In this document: in pieces, positions 52,721 to 63,652 of the stretch | Layout: every line of letters begins with the position of its first letter | Numbering within the stretch: position 1 is the stretch's first letter | Position numbers and translations under genes: made by a program | NCBI GenBank assembly: GCA_030248135.1 | Contig: JASANC010000474.1 | Coordinates: 1 to 64,000 of the forward strand | Source: Theristus sp. LFF4_11 | Taxonomy: Eukaryota > Nematoda > Chromadorea > Monhysterida > Xyalidae | Length of the DNA stretch: 64,000 bases | Reading direction: 5' to 3' | The notes under the pieces: model-generated | Databases searched by the model: none | Seen by the model: the letters and a program-made list of their open reading frames with translations, nothing else | Told to the model about the DNA's origin: nothing

Positions 52721-55716
52721 ATGTACCCTTATCAGTCGCTCCATTGCTTGTTGCCGCTTGTGATGGTGTGTTCGATCAACAACAGCGTCTTTTTTCCAAC
52801 GAACATTGCAGCAGCGCTTGTTTGTGACATGGGTCCGGTGAATCGTGGATCAATTATTTTGTCGACACAGGACTGTAAACCCCACACGAAATTTTGCGCC
52901 AGGGTTTGTATACAATAGAATCACAAAGTTGTGCGCAGGATCACTTGGAATATAACTGCGTCGCAGTTTAGGCCATGTCTTGTTGTCTTTGGAATTCGAA
53001 AATCGAAACAATTAAAACAATAAAAAAATAAAAACTGTGCTTGCTTTTGTTTTTATGCTTTTGTGAAGCCACGTTGAAATTATATAGCTGCACGCTTTGC
53101 AATTTGCTCTAATCTACACAATCAGTGAACATAAATCCGAATTGAGCGCAAGTGGAATCGTATCGTAGTTTGTTTCAAAAAAACAGGTAGTTTCTTCTTT
53201 TTTTTACTGAGCAGCATTTTTTTAAAAACTTTTCAAAGCGGCATTCATGAAGCAGTATCGTATTTAGTGACGCGTGGCTGTGTTAACACAACGCAACGCG
53301 GTCAGTAAATACCGCTTCATGTCCCTTTAGTTTCACAGCTACCAGATATTTCCAACATTCAGATAATCAAATTGTTGCGATTTGTGAGGACTTCTCTATC
53401 CATAAAGAGATCCACATGCCATTTTGGAAATTCAAGAACTACAGTTGTACACAGTGTGGCCGATTAAACATGGCAGCTTTTTCAGGATGCAAGGAGTGCG
53501 CAAAATTTGACTGAAAGAAACGTTCAGAAACAGAAAACCAATTGTGTATCAAATTTAACTCATTTTTTATTAAATTAATTGGTTCTTCGTGCTAATCTGT
53601 CTGTTTTTTATGTATTCGACCATACAGTGCGCACATGTGCAATAAACAATATTTTTCTCAGTGATGGTTAGAAATCATATGGCGAAAAAGTTAAGAAATT
53701 AAAAAAACTTAAAAACCATATGGTTAAGAAACCAAAAACGGCTCGTCTTTCGTCCACATACAATTTCCATGTCGCTTGTTTTTCAACGCAGGAGATCTGG
53801 AAACATGAAAACGGAACGCTGTTGAAAGATTATAAAGGATGCGACAACGAGCGATCGTCAACGGCACCGAAAGTCGAATTTTTCACAAAAAAATGCATCG
53901 GCGACTGCTGTGACAGGACGCAAGTAAACATAGATGATGACGACCACGGTGGTGATGTTTTCGTCAGAGAGGAACTGCTGTGCTGCTGCAGTGGCGAGAA
54001 TCGATGCAACACGCTTGACTTTGCCAGCAAGCTCGACAGCATGCCGGTGCCGTGCGCGACAACGACCACCATGAAACCAGGTTGCTGTGACCCCGTTTAC
54101 CTCCATTCAACACGCTTTTTTGTTTGCGCTCTGTAAAGTCGCGTTAAAACAGCTTATAAAAATTTTTCTGAACGGGTGTGAAAAAAATGTGTGGTTTTTT
54201 AGTTTTCCACCGAACCTCGCTGATGCGTGGAGGACCGCCGCGAACCCCACGCTAGAACAAATGTATGGCACAGGTGTCTAGTCCAATGAACCGACGTTTC
54301 CTATGTCCGCCGGACACCTGTCTAGACTCCTTTTTAGGGATTTATGGGCGGGATTCAAGGTCCGAATGAAAGGGTTCAATCTCATACATAAGTCGCATAA
54401 TAAACATCCACGCCAGTATGTCGTCACAACTTTTTTGTTCATACAGGGGGTTTCAAAAAAGCATAACAAAAGTTAATGGCTCGTGCGGCCGACCGGTTGC
54501 ACGTGAAGCCGTGAAATTTTAAACACTTTTAGAACTGAGGAACACATTTTGTGTGTTCAAATTTTATCCCGAAATTCCCCTTTTTCAACAATATTTCAGC
54601 AGAAATACGTAAAAACTCAAAAATCACATAAATTCAGTTTTTTTTGACTCAAGATAAACATCATTGTCGTCATCGAGAACATTCAATGTTTGAAACTGAT
54701 GATCACTTTCTGGTGCAGCGCCCGATCATCGATGATTTTTTTGCACACCGCTGCAGTGGTGGGCGCCGAAAATGTCCCACATTATCCGTCAGATGCCCCC
54801 AAACGCAGAAGTCAAAGGCTTCATGTCCGGACTCCTCTCGGGCTATTCAATTCTGCCCATGCGGTCGATCCAGTGGTCACCGAACGACGCCGACAGCCAC
54901 TCGCGCACTTGTTTCATTTTTCCTCTTGACTTAGGTTTAGGGCACCTGAAGGAACTTGTGTACCGTTCGGCGCCCAACAGTTTCGACGATTTGAAAAGCA
55001 AAATTCGCAGTGGGTGTGCAAAAAATCAACGATGATCGGGCGCTGCACCAGAAAGTGCTCATCAGCTTCGAACACCGAATGTCGGCAATCATCATTGAAA
55101 ACAATGAAAAAAGTAATTTAACAACTGAAAAAAGTGAAGCTAAAGGGCCGAGAGGATAAACCTGATGACATCACTGAAGACGAAGCTGAAGATGAACTTG
55201 CGCCACTGCCATATGTGAATCTCGATGACGATAACAATGTTTATCCTGAGTCAAAATGCTGAAGTTAGGTGATTTTTAACTTTTTACGCATTTCTGCTGA
55301 AATATTACTGAAAAATAGAATTTCGGGATAAAATTTGAACACACAAAATGTGTTCCTTATTTCTAAAAGGGTTTCAAATTTCACGGCTTCACGTGCAACC
55401 AGTCGGCCGCACGAGCCATTTACTTTGGTTATGTTTTTTGGGACACCCTGTATGAGAAAACTTGTCTGTTGCAGAGACCTCACCAACAGCAACACGAACA
55501 AAAAACAACAGCCACCACATGACGGAAAGCAGTTCAACAGCAACAACAACAAAAACAACAACGAAGCAACAAAAAACACCAAACACAATGTTGACTGTAG
55601 AACAGACTACAACGATGGCCACGTTGAGCGAGACTGCATCCGTGCGCTCGCGGCGGTATTGGCTGATCGTGAGTGTTGTTGTGATAGTTTTGCACATGGG
55701 ATTGATGATGCTGTAA
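52721..55716 (+). CDS. Activin-receptor/Ly6-like three-finger membrane protein 1
   Basis: Three exons: 52721-52903, 53792-54080, 55475-55716 (phases 0, 1). A hydrophobic signal peptide precedes ALVCDMGPV. The ectodomain has EIWKHENGTLLKDYKGC, KKCIGDCCDRTQ and ELLCCCSGENRCN, the CCC-x4-CN ending of the three-finger domain of type II activin/BMP receptors. A Thr/Ser/Lys-rich stalk follows, then a C-terminal hydrophobic segment WLIVSVVVIVLHMGLMML and TAA. There is no kinase, so it is a membrane- or GPI-anchored protein rather than a receptor kinase. A palindromic mariner derivative occupies intron 2 up to 22 nt before the acceptor. Confidence 0.75.
53235..53328 (+). mobile_element. Hairpin MITE family 2, copy 4
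   Basis: AAGCGGCATTCATGAAGCAG at the left and GTAAATACCGCTTCATG at the right, with GCGTGGCTGTG / CGCAACGCG in the centre. The last dozen bases of the right arm have diverged. It lies in intron 1 of the three-finger gene. Confidence 0.75.
54443..55452. mobile_element. Palindromic mariner derivative, copy 2
   Basis: Same structure as 29,038-30,164. Left end TACAGGGGGTTTC (mutated), right end GGGACACCCTGTA. It has the same opposed transposase remnants, with GHLKELVYRSAPNSFDDLK on the plus strand. It is shorter by a deletion of about 120 bp in the left arm. The shared rearrangement shows that the palindromic form itself was mobilised. Confidence 0.85.
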
Positions 55717-55897
55717 CTATTTATTGTTACTATTATTTTTATGTTAACGTTTTTAGGACTCACAGTGAAAACAGAAAAGGAGACGCTATGAAACGCTCGT
55801 TAAAACCCTTAGTTGTTGATTGCTGTAACGTACATCATTGAGCATTTATTTTTAATTTGTTAAAAACACATCAACAGTTTAAACGTTGAAAGTAAGG

Positions 55898-56463
55898 TGT
55901 GACAAGGCGACCTGATGCGTGAGATTTGTTATGAAAAATTTCAATTTATTTGTAATTCTTTTCAAGAAAAGGCAAACACTTAATTTAACTTATTATTTTA
56001 TTGCGAACACTGTCGAAAACACGTGCATGAACACAACAGAACACAAAAACGCGAGACACAAAACATTAACGAGAACGAGATTGGCAACAAGCACACTGGC
56101 TGCGAGAATTCTCTGCAAAAAACTATTGCAAAGAAAAAACACAAAATGCTAATATTTGAAGGTTTTTAGCAGCCATAACAAATTCTCAAATTCCAAGAAC
56201 ATAAAGAAGAACATTCCAAAACTGCAAAATCTTGACATTAAGACATTCAAAAGTTCAAAATTAAACATTCAACAATAAACATTTAAAAATTTGCACTTTT
56301 TCTTTTGCCGCATGCCGCCACTGATAAACCATTGCCGCACGCGATTACTGTAACGAAACTATAAAATAAAAATTTTAACGATTAATTAATTGCGAATTTA
56401 AATTTAACGAGAACCGTGTGCGTGAACGTGAACGTGAACGTGAACAAAAACTGCTTTGTTACA
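55898..56463 (-). mobile_element. Solo LTR, gypsy-like family 2
   Basis: 566 bp bounded by TGTGAC and GTTACA, flanked on both sides by a perfect 4-bp duplication AAGG (55,894-55,897 and 56,464-56,467). It shares the ends (caaggcgacctgatgcgtgag; repeated gaacgtgaacgtg; ctttgttaca) with the LTR at 63,009-63,652. No internal region remains, so it arose by recombination between two LTRs. Confidence 0.85.
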
Positions 56464-56989
56464 AAGGCAATCCCGAGAAAAGTGTTTTTCTGTTTTCACA
56501 TTTCACTGTTATTGATGGTATATCATCAACCCCAATAACGTTTAGTTATTGAGAGTCAAAACCGTCAAAACCGTTATTGTTTTGGGTACTAACTTTGTAC
56601 AATGGAGGCGGAGTAATGTTGAATGGATCTGTAGAAAAGCTGACAACTGAACTCGCTGTTTCGTAGTCCGAATATTAAATACGCACCAGTACCAGTACTG
56701 CTGCGGACAACTCTGTTCCGCGCGTCTGGTTTTTTTTTAAATCGGTTCTTCAGAAAACGTTTTTTTTTCTTTTATTCAATTTCACTTCACTGTGGTAAAA
56801 CTAAAAAGAAAAAGGCTTGGTTAAACAAAGCAACAAAGAACAGAAATTCGACAGTCCGCCATAAAAAGATCACAATATTGCAAAAGAATTACTTCATTTT
56901 TTTACATACACTCCTACTGGCTTTTCATATAGAAAACAGTTCGAACCTTCCGCAGTCCTAACCAAAAACAACACAAGATTTCCATCATC

Positions 56990-58715
56990 ATGTCCTTTTA
57001 CTATCAAAAGGTTGCCCGTTCCAGTTTAGTTCTGCTGTGGCTGATTACCTGTGACGACGCGAAAATTGAACTTCCGACAAAAAAGCAGGAGAACTTCTCG
57101 TGTTTTGGCGACAACCGCATCGAGCCGTGCTTCTTTTACAAGCATAAGGAAATGTCAGTTCTCAATTATTGTCTAACACTAGCCTTTTCTAGTCTAATCT
57201 AACACTAGTCTAACCCGTGCCTTCGGCATAATCCGAAAGAAGCTTTCGATTTTAATGTCGATCATCTTTTACCCGTTTTTTTATTCAGTTGAGAATTTTT
57301 TGATAGTCATAAATTGAAGGGCCTGTTCTTTAGTTTATTTGGTTATATCATTTCACAATTTTTACTGAACGTACCAAGCAACCCACATTCGTTGATTTTC
57401 ATTTCGATCACTTGCGCAGCGGTAATCAATTGCTTAGATAGGCATTTCTTGCATGGTTGAAAGAACCGTACATGGTATTAGCTAAAGCAAACTGTTCAAA
57501 CTAAATATTTTTTTATCTTTTCGTGAAAATTGTCATTTGTGCTTTTCTTTATTGCGCTATTGAAAATACGGCCCTGAATAAATAGCTACTAATTTTGCTA
57601 CTGAGTTTTTAAACCCGTTTAAAAATAACCCAAGCAAGGCCTTTTTGATGAAGCAAAAAATAAATGGAAGACACGAAGTGACATTTTAATTATAATACCC
57701 GTTTTCAAAAAGTTTCAAAGTGCTCACCAAGTGTGACATAGTGTAGGGTACCTGAACATGACGCTGCAGGTTACTATAACCTGCAGAGTACTGTAAGTGT
57801 ACACTGTTGTCAAGTTTTCGAGTGCATTTTTCAGCGATGGCGGTTTACAATACTGCTACGACATGTACCCGATCAGCACCGATGAGGGCGACGACCTCGG
57901 CTTTGGCGGCGAAGACGAACTCGAACGAATATACGCCAGGCGCCGCCTATCCAGGTATACCCTGGTCATTCGAACGTGTCGCATCACACGCAGAAAAATG
58001 TTTTGCATCCTGCAGTCCACTGCAAACTGCACTGCAACACCTCACAAAAAAGTTGCCACGTTGACAATCGCTTGTTCTGAATACCCGTTAGTTGCCGGCG
58101 CGCATGTATTGTGGATTTATTCAAACGTGCCCGAACTAAAATGACGTCATTTGCTTCAAAAATGCCCGTTTGTCAAAGTACAGGCACTAAAATTTCGGTT
58201 TGGTGTGACTGATTCGACATTCACCCATTGTTTAAAATTGCGCATATGAGGTCCCCTTACAAAAAATCAAAATCAAAATGTTTTGGATAAAAGTGGAACT
58301 TTGTGTGACGAATAAAAAAGTGTGACACCTTATGAGTGGAGGAAGTTTTGTAAAAAGTTTTTGGATTAAATAATCCGTCGTTCTTCCGTAAAAATTAGCG
58401 TTTTCGGACCAGATCTTATCAAGGCAGAACTTTGAACTTTAACTTTACCGTTTCAGCTCACGATTCACAGTGTCAAATTTTCCACTGTCCCTCGCCCCCC
58501 GCCCCGTGTCCCCCGTAACTCCCCCAGTGTCCCCTCGTTTGTCGACGACGACGTCATCGGTGTTTGTCGCCGTTGTTGTGCCGTTTCTGTTACATTGTAT
58601 TTTGGTGCTCATAAGTTGGATTGACTGTTCAAATAATTTTCTTCAGCATTTATTCCAGATTTTCTGTGGCATTGTAACCATATACTTCCCGGACTTCTCC
58701 CGCGCGGACATTTAA
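56990..58715 (+). CDS. Three-finger membrane protein 2 (model incomplete)
   Basis: Exon 56990-57153 starts MSFYYQKVARSSLVLLWLI (signal peptide), then ENFSCFGDNRIEPCFFYKH, closing in phase 2. An exon from 57,836 opens in phase 2: DGGLQYCYDMYPISTDEGDD. Other frames of the same stretch show EKCFASCSPLQ, resembling KKCIGDCCDRTQ of protein 1, so a frameshift or unseen splice is likely. Exon 58457-58715 opens in phase 2 with a Pro-rich stalk (PVSPVTPPVSP), then SVFVAVVVPFLLHCILVLIS and a stop after SRADI. AATAAA lies at 58,758. Tandem paralogue of protein 1, also without a kinase. Confidence 0.55.
57205..57720 (-). mobile_element. Helitron fragment H4
   Basis: On the minus strand the 3' end reads GCCGAAGGCACGGGTTAGA, CTAG at 57,205, followed by T. 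The interior (acccgttttt, caaggcctttttgatg) matches the tandem units of H1 and H2. The 5' end was not found. It lies in an intron of three-finger gene 2. Confidence 0.6.
58107..58234 (+). mobile_element. MITE family 1, copy 3 (truncated)
   Basis: Matches the first 125 bp of copy 1, from TATTGTGGATTTATTCAAAC through TGACGTCATTT to GATTCGACATTCACC, then stops at ttgttta. The right terminus is missing. Confidence 0.75.
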
Positions 58716-59500
58716 TGATTGCCGTTCGTTAAATTTGTAAGGTGTATATTTGTCTTCAATAAAAAGGAACAAAAGTGTAATTCGTGCACATTGCAAGTTG
58801 ATGATGCAAGTTGCACATTGATGTTTCACGTACGAAAACAAAAAAAATGGTAGCGATTGAATCATTAAAATTTTTTATTCCTTCTAATCAGTACAATCAT
58901 TTTTATTCCTAATCATTGTTCCTTTCCATTGAAAACAAATACGAACGGAAGTTATGAAATAGTGCGGCGGGAAAAAATGTCCGCCGCGGGAAATGTCCGT
59001 CTGGGAAATGTCCGCGCGGGAGATGTGTGGATACGTAATAAACGCGTATCGACGTTTCCTCTGAATCGATATTATCCAACGGCGTCGCCCTGAAATCCAA
59101 AATAACGTTTGGGCATGGTTTTCAACACTTTTTGACTGAATTGTCAATACAATTCAGACGAAGTTAGATGCTGCAGAGTTTTCAACGGTTTCCGTTGTCA
59201 AAAAAAAACATAAGGTCCTTAAAAACAGGTCCAACCTTATAAGTGAGGGCAGGATTTTGACGAAATCAAAGATTAGATTTGTTGGGCTTCCCGACTTGTG
59301 ACATTTCGCCCACGTTTGGATCCAAACACCAATCACGATTTTGGTTCCAAAGGAGTTTGTCAATTTTCTATGGGTCAAACACTTTGGTTACCTTTGGCAC
59401 GCAAACAGTTAGCAGCGGTTTCGTAAGACATACATGTATAAGAAAGAACATGCGCGCTGGGAACTGTTCCAGGATATATTGAAGACAAGCTACAATGTAT
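58716..59500. other. Non-coding flank with 15-bp tandem repeat
   Basis: Contains AATAAA at 58,758 and a short tandem array at 58,976-59,025 (aaatgtccgycgcggg, three copies). The same ccgcgcggacat phrase ends the preceding open frame, at 58,702. No gene recognised. Confidence 0.45.
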
Positions 59501-62500
59501 TGTTACGAAGTTGAACGAAGCAACGAGAGTGATTAAATACAGAAGATTCCAGAAAAACAATGAAAGAATACAGGAATGATGCAAACACAGAAAGTAAACA
59601 GGTGTGGGAATCATGATAAACAAACACTCACATGACTCCTGAACTAGCCACAACAATCAACAAGCCTGTACATAAAGGATCAACAATGGAACATGTGATC
59701 CCACTCAAAGACGTCATAAACAACAATGGAATCTCAGGAATGTAATGTAATCGATGCGTCCTCAAAACATACAATTCACCTAAAAAGGTGATGACGCAAA
59801 TCAAAGCCAGACACAACAGAAATTCGTCAGACTTCGTCAGACGCCACCGGAACCTTATATAAGGAGATCGGACATCCTGACGGAGATCATTCAATTTTCA
59901 TTCTATTCGATTTCTACTATTGTTGCGGACCGTTGTTATATTGAATAAAAGTTGGGTTGAATTATGTGGGACTGTCGGAATTATTTGTAGTAAACACGAA
60001 ACTATTAGGGACATAACAGCACCGTAACAAGTGGTGTTTCCGCCCAGTTTCGTGTACACTGCGAAAGTTAAAATTCCCGGCTGGCCACCGGTGAATCAGG
60101 AAGCCCTATAGGCAAGGAATAACAGCGGAACCGAGCGGAAGCGGAAGTACTGCGCAGAAGAAGTTTGAATAAAGACAAAGTCTAAAACTTGGAACTTAGA
60201 CCAGAATTCGACTTATAGCAAATATCGTGACGGAAATTGTCGCCGGAAACGGAAAAGATTAAAATTTTGAATTTTCAAGAAGCAAAGCTCAATAAATTTG
60301 CGCGTGGATAAAAACGCTCAAGCTGGTGGAAAAATATACAGCACAAGTGTGCAGTACGCTTTGAAAATCCAGGCTTGGTCTGCTTGCTTTACACAGTGAT
60401 ACACTACAGGAAAATAAATCATGAACAGTGCTGAATGCACGGGGTGGCAGCGAGAAACAGGAAAAAAAAAGCCTAAATCTACAGCCGTTGGTGTAGCACA
60501 GAGCCAAGAAGCGAAAATCAATATACGGCGTGAACCATAAACAGAGATTGAAAAAGTGATCAGGCAATTGAAAGAGCGTGCAATGCCAGAATATCTGTTG
60601 AAAAACAATAAACCAGACTGGTTGGGCAAAGTGGGTGATACAATACATCGGGTTTTGATCACGCGTACCATTTTCTACAAGAAATTCGGGTTCACAAACA
60701 CGAAAACAAGCTAACTTTGATTCACGCGTGCAGCATCCAGGGAACGCCGGTTCGACGAGTAGCAGTGCAGCAACCGGGTAATGTGAATTGTAATCTTAAG
60801 AATTGTAATACGCGCCAGCACATGGCTTTATTGCGGCCTATTGACATCAAGTTGCCGGACAAGCAGTACTGGCAGGAAATAGAGAGTAACAATTTCAGAT
60901 TTTTACTACAGTAATCGCATGATCGCATAATCATACGATCAAATTCCATGAATATTGGTTCTTGAACTTTTAATGGCAAGCAAATTTCGACATTTTAGAC
61001 GTTAGAAAGACAAAACAAAAAAAAACAAGAAATCGTGGAAATTATAAACAATTTAGAAAATCATAAACAAATTTTGCCAGTCAGACTTCGAGCGTCTGTT
61101 TGTTTTTCAAATTGCAGTTTTTTCTTGAAGCTATTCGGCGAACACTGTTTGGATTTACGACACTGGAAAATACGCTAGTGAACGCGGGGAGGAATCAACG
61201 GAATTTGGCGTTTATATTTGTCCAACAGATCAAAGCATCGAAGGCCGGCAATAAATTACGCTACTTGGCTGACAACTTCAGGCCATCGAAGATCCCGTCA
61301 CGATGCTATTGAAACACGGTTGAAAAGCAAACGTCAATGCATCAACGACAAATTTCTTCAGAGGAAATATTTTTGTGATAAATCAAATGAAAGCATAATG
61401 CAAATAAATGTGTAATGTGAAAGATTTACTGTGATAAATACACGTTTGCCGTAATCAAATATTTCACGAATATCCCACATTACCCTGTCGAATGTTTTTC
61501 TTTTCAGTATATGTTTTCACAGATTTTACGCACAGTACCCGGGTTGTTCGTCCATACGGAATCATAGCCAGTGGTTCATTTTGAAATTTTCGTAACGTGT
61601 TTCACATGTTTTTCTCGCAATACGAGGACATTTTTGTTCGGAGCACACATTGTGTTTACGTTATGTTCGTGATACACCATTTTAGTATGTTTTCAATGTT
61701 CATTTTTTAATTTCAATTTTTAATACACATATGTTCACTTTTTGACAATTGTCGGGCACGTTGCCTTCTTTTCGGTTCCATGGCGATGATGCAAAACAAA
61801 GATGATGAAGTTAAAAGCATTGATAGTCGGCTTTGGTTATTGAGGACAATCAACCTCCGGTAGCGGGGGTGTTACGAAGTTGAACGAAGCAACGAGAGTG
61901 ATAAAATACAGAAGATTCCAGAAAAACAATGAAAGAGTACAGGAATGATGCAAACACAGAAAGTAAACAGGTGTGGGAATCATGATAAACAAACACTCAC
62001 ATGACTCCTGAACTAGCCACAACAATCAACAAGCCTGTACATAAAGGATCAACAATGAAACATGTGATCCCACTCAAAGACGTCATAAACAACAATGGAA
62101 TCTCAGGAATGTAATGAAATCGATGCGTCCTCAAAACATACAATTCACCTAAAAAGGTGATGACGCAAATCAAAGCCGGACAACAGAAATTCGTCAGACT
62201 TCGTCAGACGCCACCGGAACCCTATATAAGGAGAGCGGACATCCTGAGTTTTCGCTGATGTTTCAGCCAGACATAACATCCGTCTGAGCTGGTCATCATG
62301 TTTGATTGGGCTGTGCAGCCCGGGCCTTGTCGTACTGACGAGCCTGGGGGCCCGCGGTATACGCTTACCAGGCGAAACCGCCAGGAGTGCTTGCACGTTG
62401 TTATCCTGACGGAAATCATTCAATTTTCATTCTATTCGATTTCTACTATTGTTGCGGACCGTTGTTATATTGAATAAAAGTTGGATTGAATTTTGTGGGA

Positions 62501-62559
62501 CTGTCGGAATTATTCGTAGTAAACACGAAACTATTAGGGACATAACAGCACCGTAACAC
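59501..62559 (+). mobile_element. Short non-autonomous LTR retrotransposon
   Basis: Two direct LTRs, each TGTTAC...GTAACA: 59,501-60,029 (529 bp) and 61,870-62,559 (690 bp), very similar outside a 162-bp difference. Each has a TATA-like TATATAAGGAGA and a GAATAAAAG signal. TGGTGTTTCCGCCCAG two bases after the left LTR is a plausible primer-binding site, and GGTAGCGGGGG before the right LTR a short polypurine tract. The 1.84-kb interior has only broken frames and no reverse transcriptase, integrase or protease motif. Flanking bases (tgtat / ctatt) do not form a target duplication. Confidence 0.85.
62248..62409 (+). ncRNA. LTR-specific insert with hammerhead-like core
   Basis: Present in the right LTR only and bounded by a direct repeat ATCCTGA. 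It contains CTGACGA (62,335-62,341), a perfect 6-bp stem GCCTGG/CCAGGC (62,342-62,347 and 62,368-62,373) and GAAA (62,374-62,377), which is the hammerhead core in order. Arms CGTA before and CCGC after the core are complementary to GCGGTA|TACG at 62,354-62,363, which lies inside loop II. A standard cis fold is therefore not possible from these arms; a trans or dimeric reaction, or chance, are the alternatives. Confidence 0.35.
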
Positions 62560-62786
62560 TATTGTCAACGTGGCAACTATTTTTTGCCAGTAGTGCGGTT
62601 TGTGACTGTACAGCGTTATTGTGTGCATTACTCAATGCATGGACTTCACACTTGAACTATAATCTTCAAACTTTTCCAGATGCCTCTCTAGAGACATTAA
62701 CGGTGGTGTATTGCTGCCATCCATCTTACCCAAGGGCATCTGCATCGACGGCAAAAACGCGAAAAATCGATATGTTAGCTACTACC

Positions 62787-63004
62787 GTATTACCCCCATT
62801 AACCCCCCCCCACCATAATCCCCCCCACCAATAAACCCCCACCCCCCGACCAGTTTCCGAATAATCCCCCCCAATAATCCCCCATGGGGGTTAATTGGAA
62901 ACCTGTTTGAAACACATACCCAGCGAATTCAGTGGCTGAATGCAGTGACATTGGTGAAATTGTGCTACCAAATGGCCCCAAAAGGATGAATTAATGGTAA
63001 TTAA
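62787..63004. mobile_element. C-rich TIR element, copy 2 (truncated)
   Basis: TACCGTATTACCCCCATTAA then C runs, CCCATGGGGG, and an interior matching copy 1 (gaaacctgtttgaaacacat, then acccagcgaattcagtggctg). The right terminus is lost where the gypsy LTR begins. Confidence 0.65.
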
Positions 63005-63008
63005 TTTC

Positions 63009-63652
63009 TGTGGCAAGGCGACCTGATGCGTGAGATTTAATGTTAAATTGTGATTTAAGTTACTTAATTTCTAATCCAGCAAAGCCAACACTTTTATTTT
63101 AAATTAAGATTTTATTGCGAACGCCATAAGAAAAATACGCGCATGAAAAAACAGTCGAAAGAATCGCGAGGCACCGTACAAGATATAAAAAAAACGAGAA
63201 CGTGTTTTACAAAAGAACTGACTGCGAGAGAACTGACTGCGAGAAAAAAATCTGAAATCTAAAATATCCAGACGCCAAACAGAAAACAAGACATAAAACA
63301 GATGTGGTAGACATAACGAACATGAAGAATTTCGCAGATTCCAAAACACGCAAAGAACATTCCGATTTACAAATGCAAATCTTGATCTCTTCAAAAATGC
63401 AACAATGTAAACATTTGACATGACATTAGACATAGAAAAATTTTCATTCTTATTTTCTTTTTATTTTCGCCGCCACCGATAAGCAGCCGCCATTGCCGCG
63501 CACGCGATCCACTGGATTACTGTAATGAAAAACATAAAATAAAAAATTTTAATGATTATAATGTTGAGCTTAACTTTAACGCGCACCGAGAATGCGTGGA
63601 CGTGAACGTGAAAGTGAACGTGAAAGTTAACGTGAACGTGAACTTTGTTACA
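63009..63652 (-). mobile_element. 3' LTR of a Ty3/gypsy element
   Basis: On the minus strand it starts TGTAAC directly after a purine tract (AGCCGGGGAGGAG) and ends TTGCCACA. Same family as the solo LTR at 55,898-56,463, including the repeated gaacgtgaacgtg block. The rest of the element extends beyond the right edge. Confidence 0.8.

Noticed and set aside
53792..55716. Full-length activin/BMP type II receptor
   Set aside because: The frame stops right after the membrane segment and no kinase motif is found downstream.
60290..61415. gag or pol genes inside the short LTR element
   Set aside because: Open frames are under 90 codons, on both strands, without zinc-knuckle, protease, reverse-transcriptase or integrase motifs.
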